From Thiobacillus sp. UBA2487 (lineage in GTDB: Bacteria > Pseudomonadota > Gammaproteobacteria > Burkholderiales > Sulfuriferulaceae), in NCBI GenBank assembly GCA_002341815.1, contig DDOT01000110.1, forward strand, positions 1 through 6,485: a stretch of DNA of 6,485 bases, in the 5' to 3' direction. Positions 1-5,150 of the stretch are shown here, piece by piece; within the stretch, counting starts at the first letter, position 1, and each line of letters opens with the position of its first letter. The notes under the pieces are model-generated. The model did not search any database and had not been told where the DNA came from. It saw only the letters and a program-made list of their open reading frames with translations. A program made the translations under genes and the position numbers.

Positions 1-356
1 GGTTGGTCGTACACTGGAGAGATCAGCAGGGGGGTAATGCAAGACTTTGGCAACCAGTGTTCTAAGGTTTCGGTCACGGACATGCAGATATCGCCATTGC
101 TTGCACCTGCGACCGGATCTTGCGCAGCATGCCACAAAATTGCGAGTTCACGATGCGGCCATAGCGATAGCCAAGCCATGTTATCGCGTTGGGTGATGAT
201 GGGATCATTTTGGCGGCATGCCACCCAGATGGCATGGCGTTCGATGGCGATGTGCATCAGGTATTCAAGGCGTTGTTGGGTATTGAGGGCCAACAGGTTT
301 TGCAGGTGCTTGGGATGCAACTTGGCTTCCAACCCTGTGTGGCACAAGCTGTGCAT
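1..356 (-). CDS. DUF2750-like protein, 3' end outside the window
   Basis: An open frame on the minus strand starts with ATG at 356-354 and stays open to the left edge, giving 118 residues with no stop, so the C-terminus is missing. The protein resembles the DUF2750 family as I remember it. An N-terminal helical stretch with NTQQRLEYLMHIA (25-37) is followed by WLSLWPHRELAILW (62-75), then a VTETLEHWLP segment (94-103) and a hydrophobic strand ending near residue 116. The molecular function of the family is unknown. The ATG overlaps the feoB stop by one base (TAATG) and has only a weak Shine-Dalgarno, so translation probably depends on ribosomes finishing feoB. It is rich in His (9) and Cys (4: residues 5, 47, 91, 106), which may or may not bind metal. 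It sits where feoC often lies in enteric feo operons, but it does not look like the small winged-helix FeoC. The family call is from motif memory and is fairly but not fully secure. Confidence 0.78.
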   Translation of the reverse strand, partial: MHSLCHTGLEAKLHPKHLQNLLALNTQQRLEYLMHIAIERHAIWVACRQNDPIITQRDNMAWLSLWPHRELAILWHAAQDPVAGASNGDICMSVTETLEHWLPKSCITPLLISPVYDQ

Positions 357-2140
357 TACCAACCCAATGCGCGTGCGGTTTGGTAAAACACAAAACTGAC
401 CAGCCACGCCAGTGCCAGCGGCCAGGCAACCGCCAATGCGGTAAACCCCCAGCTTTTGGATTCTTGTTTCAACACGGCCACCGTGGACAGGCAGGGTGTG
501 TAAATCAAGGTAAACAGCATGAAGCTGAGTGCCTGCACCCAATCAAGTTGGTGTGCAATCACCCCGGCCAGACGGCTTTCACCGGCACCGTAAATTACGG
601 CGAGTGAACCAATGACAATTTCTTTGGCGACAAAACCGAATAACAGGGTGACGGACAGCAATCGGTTGATGCCGAGCGGCTGGAAAATCGGGCTCATCCA
701 GTCGGCCAGCCGACCGGCCAGTGTGCTGGCACTGGCCGGTGTGACATTGAAAGGGTAATGGGTGAGTGCCCAGACCATGATCACCCCGGCGACAATGAAA
801 CCGGATGCGCCGCGAATAAAATGGCCGGATTGTTGCCAAGCTTGCGCAAGCAGTTGGCGCGGGGTTGGAAAGCGCCATGGCGGCAGTTCAAGCAGCAGCG
901 GTTCGTGATTGCGAAACTTGCCGCGCCACACCAGTGCGGTTAAAAATGCCATCAGAAAGCTGGTGATGTACAGGCCAAACATAACGCTGGCTGCTGCAAC
1001 CGGTTTGAAAATGGCACCGGAAAAAAACAGAAAGACTTGCAGACGCGCGGAACAGAGTGAAAACGGAATCACCATCATGGTCAGCAGGCGCAAGGTGCGT
1101 GAACGCATGATGCGTGTGCCCATTAATGCGGGTACATTACAGCCGAAACCCATCAGTTGCATGACGAATGAGCGGCCATCCAGCCCCATTTTTGCCATCA
1201 GGGCGTCCATGAGCCATGCTGAGCGGGCCAGATAACCGCTGTCTTCCACAACTGCCATCACCATAAAAAATACCACGATGATCGGCAGGAAGCTGAGTAC
1301 GGTGCCGACCCCATTGAACAAGCCATCGATCAAAAAGCTTTGCAAAGGGGCAGGGGCGCCTTGCAAGGCCGGCACCAGTATCAATGTCTTCACGTGATCC
1401 AACAGCCAGCTCATGCCATCTTGCAAAGGTGTGCCGATGCCGTACACCAGTTGAAACAGGCCAAACATGCACAGAAAAAACAGGGGCAGACCCAGCCAGG
1501 GATGGAGAAACAACTGATCAATGCGTTGGCTGATGCCGGTGGGAACCGTGACCGGGGTGGTGACACTGTCGCTGATGATGCGATCCAGTTCGGCTTCGAT
1601 GTTTTGATCCTGATTAAGCGCCGTGGGACTGGCGTTTGCCAGATGGGGGTGTTCGCGCAGCAGGTTTTCCAATGTGCGGCGGACATGTTGGAAACCCTTG
1701 CCATATTTGGCGCTGATCAAGGTGACGGTTAGTCCGAGTTCGTCGGACAAGCGTTGTTGATCGACATGAATGCCCAGTTGGCGTGCTTCGTCGGCCATGT
1801 TCAACATCAGCGTGATGGGCAAGCCCAAGGTTTTGAGTTGCAGTAACAGGGCCAACTGGCGATCCAGTTGCGTGGTGTCGAGCACGACAACCAGTCCGTT
1901 AACCGGTTGGCTGGTAAAAAAGTGGCGCACCACTTGCTCGTCATCAGAAAAGCCGTGCAGATTATAAATACCCGGCAAATCGATGAGTTCAACCATGTCG
2001 CCGCCCAATAATACTTTGGCAGATAATAGGTCGACGGTCATCCCCGGCCAATTGCCGACGCGCGCACCAGCGCCGGTCAAACGGTTGAAAAAAGTGGATT
2101 TGCCCGTATTGGGCATGCCGAGCAAAGCAAGACGTTTCAC
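356..2140 (-). CDS. feoB: Ferrous iron transporter FeoB (GTPase-coupled inner-membrane permease)
   Basis: FeoB imports Fe(II) across the inner membrane and carries a cytosolic G domain at its N-terminus. All G motifs are visible in the 594 residues: G1 GMPNTGKST (8-16), G2 Thr35 within GNWPGMTVD, G3 DLPG (54-57), G4 NMAD (114-117) and G5 SAK (143-145). A helical linker follows to about residue 205. Then come about eight membrane segments, near 216-235, 276-298, 352-375, 382-405, 442-461, 493-517, 535-557 and 568-587. The first Gate region has GFGCNVPALMG (331-341, Cys334) and SLCSARLQVF (361-370). The second has VAKEIVIG (504-511) and TPCLSTVAVL (548-557, Cys550). The protein is shorter than the roughly 773-residue E. 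coli FeoB but within the range of compact bacterial forms, and the core is intact. The start codon is GTG at 2140-2138 and overlaps the feoA stop as GTGA, implying translational coupling. The stop overlaps the next gene by one base. Confidence 0.97.
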   Translation of the reverse strand: MKRLALLGMPNTGKSTFFNRLTGAGARVGNWPGMTVDLLSAKVLLGGDMVELIDLPGIYNLHGFSDDEQVVRHFFTSQPVNGLVVVLDTTQLDRQLALLLQLKTLGLPITLMLNMADEARQLGIHVDQQRLSDELGLTVTLISAKYGKGFQHVRRTLENLLREHPHLANASPTALNQDQNIEAELDRIISDSVTTPVTVPTGISQRIDQLFLHPWLGLPLFFLCMFGLFQLVYGIGTPLQDGMSWLLDHVKTLILVPALQGAPAPLQSFLIDGLFNGVGTVLSFLPIIVVFFMVMAVVEDSGYLARSAWLMDALMAKMGLDGRSFVMQLMGFGCNVPALMGTRIMRSRTLRLLTMMVIPFSLCSARLQVFLFFSGAIFKPVAAASVMFGLYITSFLMAFLTALVWRGKFRNHEPLLLELPPWRFPTPRQLLAQAWQQSGHFIRGASGFIVAGVIMVWALTHYPFNVTPASASTLAGRLADWMSPIFQPLGINRLLSVTLLFGFVAKEIVIGSLAVIYGAGESRLAGVIAHQLDWVQALSFMLFTLIYTPCLSTVAVLKQESKSWGFTALAVAWPLALAWLVSFVFYQTARALGW

Positions 2141-2373
2141 GACAGGCTTTCCATATCGATGTCTATACGCGCCGCATCTTCACGCCGTATCATGAGATCC
2201 GTATGGCCGATGCGAATTTGTAAGGGACCGCCCATTGGCGCCAAACGAATAACCTCAACCCGGCGACCTGGGCGGATACCCAGCGCAGCCATGCGGCGCA
2301 ACAAATCCGGGCCGGCTTTGACCTGAAGGATGGTGGCGCTTTGATGCGGGCTGAGCTGGTTAAGTGTGTGCAT
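2137..2373 (-). CDS. feoA: FeoA, small SH3-like partner of FeoB
   Basis: FeoA is a small cytosolic beta-barrel (SH3-like) protein that supports FeoB-dependent Fe(II) uptake, probably by contacting FeoB. With the ATG at 2373-2371 the product has 78 residues, close to the 75 of E. coli FeoA. The family pattern is clear: LLRRMAALGIRPG, then VEVIRLAPMGGPLQIRI, then a C-terminal DLMIRREDAARIDI stretch that matches the LRKKDLALLEV region of the E. coli protein. The frame is open further upstream to a TTG at 2430, but that start would lie inside the predicted promoter and would add 19 residues not typical of FeoA, so the ATG is preferred. There is no strong Shine-Dalgarno in front of it. The stop codon overlaps the feoB GTG start. 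It is the first gene of the feo operon. Confidence 0.92.
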   Translation of the reverse strand: MHTLNQLSPHQSATILQVKAGPDLLRRMAALGIRPGRRVEVIRLAPMGGPLQIRIGHTDLMIRREDAARIDIDMESLS

Positions 2374-2381
2374 ACCAAATT

Positions 2382-2400
2382 GTAAATGAGAAGTATTCTT
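2382..2400 (-). promoter_or_regulatory. Possible Fur box in front of feoA
   Basis: The plus-strand bases 2382-2400 match 12 of 19 positions of the classical Fur consensus GATAATGATAATCATTATC. The site spans the expected transcription start of the promoter at 2402-2430 and lies 9-27 bases upstream of the feoA ATG. Bound Fe-Fur there would block transcription. Fur repression of feo genes is well established in proteobacteria. The match is moderate and the region is AT-rich, so the site is a candidate only. Confidence 0.35.
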
Positions 2401-2401
2401 T

Positions 2402-2430
2402 TTTATAGCATGTTGCGAGAAATCGCACAA
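2402..2430 (-). promoter_or_regulatory. Sigma-70-like promoter for the feo operon
   Basis: Read on the minus strand there is a -35-like TTGTGC (plus 2425-2430, 3 of 6 matches), a 17-base spacer, and a -10 TATAAA (plus 2402-2407, 5 of 6 matches). Transcription would begin near 2395, giving a leader of about 20 bases before the feoA ATG. The optimal spacing and good -10 support it. The -35 is weak. Confidence 0.45.
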
Positions 2431-2533
2431 GCCGGATAATCCAGAAATTGTTGATTAACCCGATCTTTTCATGAATTCGCGTGATGATCATGCAGCATTT
2501 TGTTACAGAGTGGCATTTTATGAAAGCGTGGCG

Positions 2534-2563
2534 TTGTGATGATTACGCCCTATTGAATAAAAT
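2534..2563 (+). promoter_or_regulatory. Possible plus-strand promoter upstream of the orphan terminator
   Basis: A -35-like TTGTGA (2534-2539, 4 of 6 matches) is followed after 18 bases by TAAAAT (2558-2563, 5 of 6 matches to TATAAT). Transcription would start near 2570, about 80 bases before the hairpin that ends at 2651. The pair could drive a small RNA or a long glk leader. The region is AT-rich, so chance matches are likely. Confidence 0.3.
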
Positions 2564-2617
2564 TTCAAAAGGGAGCGCACGTGAGGGCGCGCGTTAATTT
2601 ATGAAAAGATTGGGTTG

Positions 2618-2651
2618 ACAGGCGCTAATGCTCCAGCATACGCCTGTTTTT
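2618..2651 (+). terminator. Rho-independent terminator-like hairpin with no upstream gene
   Basis: The arms ACAGGCG (2618-2624) and CGCCTGT (2641-2647) pair perfectly over seven bases. An inner stem of TGC with GCA plus flanking T-A and A-T pairs closes a TCCA loop (2632-2635), with small bulges at C2625 and one A. Five T follow directly (2647-2651). On the minus strand the hairpin is not followed by T, so it points to the plus strand. No plus-strand gene precedes it, because feoA runs the other way. It could end a small RNA, attenuate a long glk leader, or be an operator dyad rather than a terminator, since TTGACA (2615-2620) overlaps its left arm. Confidence 0.55.
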
Positions 2652-2736
2652 GCGAAAAGGTAATGTTTCGAACAGGGATAAGCAAATATTGTCATATCTT
2701 CCTGTTATAAACTTGATTTCTGTAAATTGCCCTGTT
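2618..2736. repeat. Cluster of ACAGG/CCTGT elements upstream of glk
   Basis: Five copies of the same 5-mer in either orientation lie within 120 bases: ACAGG at 2618, CCTGT at 2643, ACAGG at 2672, CCTGT at 2701 and CCTGT at 2731. Their starts are 25, 29, 29 and 30 bases apart, near three helical turns for the last three steps. The longest forms are AACAGGG (2671-2677) and CCCTGTT (2730-2736), which are exact reverse complements, and CCTGTTA occurs twice, 30 bases apart. The first two copies are the arms of the terminator-like hairpin. The array could be a regulator-binding array for glk, or partly chance. Confidence 0.4.
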
Positions 2737-2778
2737 AGCGTGTGATTACGTTTTGTCGACTCTCAATTTGTACCACTC

Positions 2779-3819
2779 ATGGCAACAATCATGGCAAACA
2801 TGCAAACAACGCCGCGCTGGCAGGATGCGCACAACATAATGGGTACCACACCGACCAATCTGGTGGCGGGTGATGTGGGTGGCACCAAGAGTTGGCTGTC
2901 CTGGGTGCAACTGGTTTGGCAACAGCCTGCCCGTTTGGTGTTTGAACAGCGTTATACCAGTGCGGATTTTCCAAATGCGACTGCGCTGCTGCAACAATTT
3001 TTAAAAGATGCTGCGCGCGGGAAACCGGATAAATTGTGTCTTGCTGTGCCTGGGCCGGTGGATAATGGTCAGGCGAAATTAACCAATCTGAACTGGGACA
3101 TCCATGCAGCGCAGTTGACGGCAGCATTCGGTGTGGCTGATACCCGTTTGGTGAATGATTTTCAAGCGGCGGCTGCCGGTGTGGAAGCGTTAATGCGCGA
3201 TGACTGGCGCGTCATCAATCCCGGGGTGGTTCGCTTGGGTGCTACGCGTGTCATCACCGGTGCGGGAACGGGGCTGGGTGTGGCTTGGATGCAGTCGGAT
3301 GCACAAGGCCAATGGCGGGTGTATGCCAGCGAAGGCGGGCATATGGATTTTTCACCAGCCGATGCGCAACAGGCACGTTTGCTGGCGTGGTTGTCAAAAC
3401 GATATGCAGGGCATGTGTCTTGGGAGCGTGTTTTGTCGGGTGATGGCTTGCTCGCCTTGTATCAATGGTTAAATGAGGAAGCCGGTGTGTTGGGTCAAGC
3501 CAGTCAGGCCAGTGAGGTTCATGCACTGGCGTTGTCGGGTAACAGGCTGGCCAATCAGGCGATTACGTTGTTTTGCGATATTTACGCCGCATGGATTGGT
3601 AATCTGTGTGTGACCTTCAAACCCCAAGGGGGGTTATATATTGCCGGTGGTGTTGGTATTCATTTGCAAAACTGGATGCTGACCCCGCGTTTTGTTGACA
3701 TCATGACAGCCAAAGGACGTATGGCGTCTGTGGTGGCGGTTACGCCAGTGATGTTGGTGCTTAATCCCCGCTTGGGTGTTTTAGGGGCTGAATTGCTGGG
3801 AAGTCGACCAGCAGGTTAA
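2779..3819 (+). CDS. glk: Glucokinase (ATP-dependent, bacterial Glk family)
   Basis: Cytosolic glucokinase phosphorylates glucose with ATP to glucose-6-phosphate. The family motifs appear in order, numbered from the 2779 ATG (346 residues): phosphate loop GDVGGTK (31-37), LAVPGPV (88-94), LTNLNWDI (101-108), LVNDFQAAA (124-132) with the likely catalytic base Asp127, GAGTGLGVA (161-169), SEGGHMDFSP (184-193), ERVLSGDGLLALY (216-228), IAGGVGIHL (288-296) and RLGVLGAELL (331-340). This is the pattern of E. coli Glk (321 residues), not of a ROK repressor, and no DNA-binding domain is present. The start is uncertain. ATGs at 2779, 2791, 2800 and 2839 are all in frame and none has a good Shine-Dalgarno. 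The 2839 start gives 326 residues and fits the family length best. The widest frame is given here. It heads the glycogen operon, 15 bases before glgC, and may recycle glucose released from alpha-glucan. Confidence 0.95.
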   Translation: MATIMANMQTTPRWQDAHNIMGTTPTNLVAGDVGGTKSWLSWVQLVWQQPARLVFEQRYTSADFPNATALLQQFLKDAARGKPDKLCLAVPGPVDNGQAKLTNLNWDIHAAQLTAAFGVADTRLVNDFQAAAAGVEALMRDDWRVINPGVVRLGATRVITGAGTGLGVAWMQSDAQGQWRVYASEGGHMDFSPADAQQARLLAWLSKRYAGHVSWERVLSGDGLLALYQWLNEEAGVLGQASQASEVHALALSGNRLANQAITLFCDIYAAWIGNLCVTFKPQGGLYIAGGVGIHLQNWMLTPRFVDIMTAKGRMASVVAVTPVMLVLNPRLGVLGAELLGSRPAG

Positions 3820-3824
3820 TATTT

Positions 3825-3828
3825 GGAG
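3825..3828 (+). promoter_or_regulatory. Ribosome binding site that sets the glgC start
   Basis: GGAG lies six bases before the ATG at 3835-3837. The frame is open upstream to a TTG at 3823, but that codon overlaps the Shine-Dalgarno itself, so the ATG is the better start. A second ATG follows at once at 3838. Confidence 0.75.
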
Positions 3829-3834
3829 ATTGAG

Positions 3835-5139
3835 ATGATGCTGACACAAGAACAAAAATCGAAACAGGAAAAGCTGTACCGCTATTATGTTGAACCTAAA
3901 ATGGTGACCGAGTTGACGCGACGCACCCTGGTGCTGGTGTTGGCCGGCGGCGAGGGGTCGCGCCTGAAGAATCTGACATCATGGCGTGCCAAGCCCGCCG
4001 TTCCGTTCGGCGGAAAGTACCGTATTATTGATTTTGCGCTGTCGAATTGCGTTAATTCAGGTTTGCGACGTATCGGTGTTTTGACGCAGTATAAATCCCA
4101 TTCGTTGATTCGCCACTTGCAGCGTGCATGGAGTTTCATGCGTGCCGAGATCGGCGAGTTTGTGGAAATCTTGCCGGCTCAGCAGCGTACAGAAAAAAAA
4201 GAGTGGTACCAAGGAACGGCGGACGCACTGTATCAAAATCTGGATATCTTGCGCCGCCATAATCCGGAGTATGTGATTGTATTGGGTGGCGATCATATTT
4301 ACACCATGGATTACTCGCATATGCTGTTGGCGCATGTGGAAAGCGGTGCGGATTTTACCGTGGGGTGCATCGAAGTGCCGGTGGAAGAAGCCAGCGAGTT
4401 TGGTGTGATGTCAGTCAATGAATCCTTGCAGATTACCAAGTTTACGGAAAAGCCGGCCCATCCGGAGTCGATTCCCGATAAGCCAGGCACGGCACTTGCT
4501 TCAATGGGTATCTATGTATTTAATACCGACTATTTGTTTAAGATATTAATTGAAGATGCCAGTCACCACGGATCGTCACATGATTTTGGCAAAGACATTA
4601 TCCCTGGCAATATTCATCACGCACGGGCGATGGCCTATCCGTTCCGTAATCAAAAAGGTGAACCGGGATATTGGCGTGATGTCGGGACGGTGTATTCCTA
4701 TTGGCAAGCCAACATGGAACTTTGCGGTATTGATCCGGAGCTTAATTTGTATGATCGGGATTGGCCGATCTGGACCTATCAACCGCAATCTGCGCCTGCC
4801 AAATTTGTGTTTGATGATGAAGGGCGTCGGGGCGAAGCCATTGATTCGCTGGTTTCCGCCGGTTGTATTATTTCGGGGGCTCGTTTAAAACGCTCCATGG
4901 TGTTTTTTGGTTGCCTGATTGAAAATTACAGTTTGGTGAAAGACAGTGTGCTGTTGCCAAAAGTAACGGTAGGGCGTAATTGCCGGATTTCGCGGGCTAT
5001 TGTTGACAAAGCCACGGTAATCCCTGACGACACGGTGATCGGGGAAGATCTGGAGGAAGACGCCAAGCGGTTTCATGTTACCAAAGAAGGCATTGTGTTG
5101 GTGACGCCGGAAATGATGGGTCAAAATCTTTATCGCTGA
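3835..5139 (+). CDS. glgC: Glucose-1-phosphate adenylyltransferase (ADP-glucose pyrophosphorylase)
   Basis: GlgC makes ADP-glucose and pyrophosphate from ATP and glucose-1-phosphate, the committed step of bacterial glycogen synthesis. From the 3835 ATG it has 434 residues (E. coli 431). Visible parts are the nucleotide-binding loop LAGGEGSRLKNL (36-47), AKPAVPFGGKYRIIDF (52-67), EWYQGTADA (123-131, with Trp124 and Tyr125 matching E. coli Trp113 and Tyr114), and LGGDHIY (150-156) with the catalytic-type Asp153. The glucose-1-phosphate lysine is Lys206 in FTEKP, and GYWRDVGTVYSYW covers 278-290. A left-handed beta-helix domain follows from about residue 338, with hexapeptide-like SLVKDSVLLPKVTVG. 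Aligned with E. coli, Lys39 (fructose-1,6-bisphosphate activator site) is Trp50 here, so the activator may differ. It lies between glk and the GH57 gene with short gaps, suggesting one mRNA. Confidence 0.97.
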   Translation: MMLTQEQKSKQEKLYRYYVEPKMVTELTRRTLVLVLAGGEGSRLKNLTSWRAKPAVPFGGKYRIIDFALSNCVNSGLRRIGVLTQYKSHSLIRHLQRAWSFMRAEIGEFVEILPAQQRTEKKEWYQGTADALYQNLDILRRHNPEYVIVLGGDHIYTMDYSHMLLAHVESGADFTVGCIEVPVEEASEFGVMSVNESLQITKFTEKPAHPESIPDKPGTALASMGIYVFNTDYLFKILIEDASHHGSSHDFGKDIIPGNIHHARAMAYPFRNQKGEPGYWRDVGTVYSYWQANMELCGIDPELNLYDRDWPIWTYQPQSAPAKFVFDDEGRRGEAIDSLVSAGCIISGARLKRSMVFFGCLIENYSLVKDSVLLPKVTVGRNCRISRAIVDKATVIPDDTVIGEDLEEDAKRFHVTKEGIVLVTPEMMGQNLYR

Positions 5140-5150
5140 CAGGAAACGTC

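Larger units (their letters stand above)
2374..2778. other. Divergent intergenic region between feoA and glk
   Basis: About 400 bases lie between the two divergent operons and contain no convincing protein gene. From left to right the stretch holds the Fur-like site and the feo promoter (2382-2430), then about 100 bases in which I see nothing firm apart from an 8-base ATGATCAT palindrome (2484-2491). Next are a plus-strand promoter-like pair (2534-2563), two tiny overlapping reading frames (2581-2618), and a hairpin followed by five T (2618-2651). Last is an AT-rich segment with repeated ACAGG/CCTGT elements leading to glk. A TATAAA at 2706-2711 could be a glk -10 box but has no good -35 at the right distance, so that promoter would need an activator. 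Confidence 0.7.

Noticed and set aside
37..399. A 120-codon open frame on the plus strand at the left edge
   Set aside because: It runs antisense to the DUF2750-like gene and the end of feoB. The minus-strand frame is coupled to feoB and resembles a family, whereas this one does not.
1340..1732. A 130-codon open frame on the plus strand
   Set aside because: It is antisense to feoB, whose frame encodes intact G motifs and membrane segments. The antisense product is low-complexity and Gln-rich with no family resemblance.
356..2140. FeoB as a truncated pseudogene because it is about 180 residues shorter than E. coli FeoB
   Set aside because: All G motifs, both Gate regions and the C-terminal membrane segments are present in one frame, and compact FeoB proteins of this size are normal in many bacteria.
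2374..2430. A longer FeoA starting at TTG 2430
   Set aside because: The extra 19 residues are not part of the FeoA fold, and the TTG would sit inside the -35 element of the likely promoter. The ATG at 2373 gives the usual length.
2615..2642. TTGACA (2615-2620) as a consensus -35 for glk
   Set aside because: The best -10 at 16-18 bases is CATACG, only 3 of 6 matches, and the box lies in the hairpin arm. It is kept only as an alternative reading of the hairpin as an operator.
2746..3127. Minus-strand open frames of 83 and 112 codons over the start of glk
   Set aside because: They overlap the conserved N-terminal half of glucokinase and show no domain of their own.
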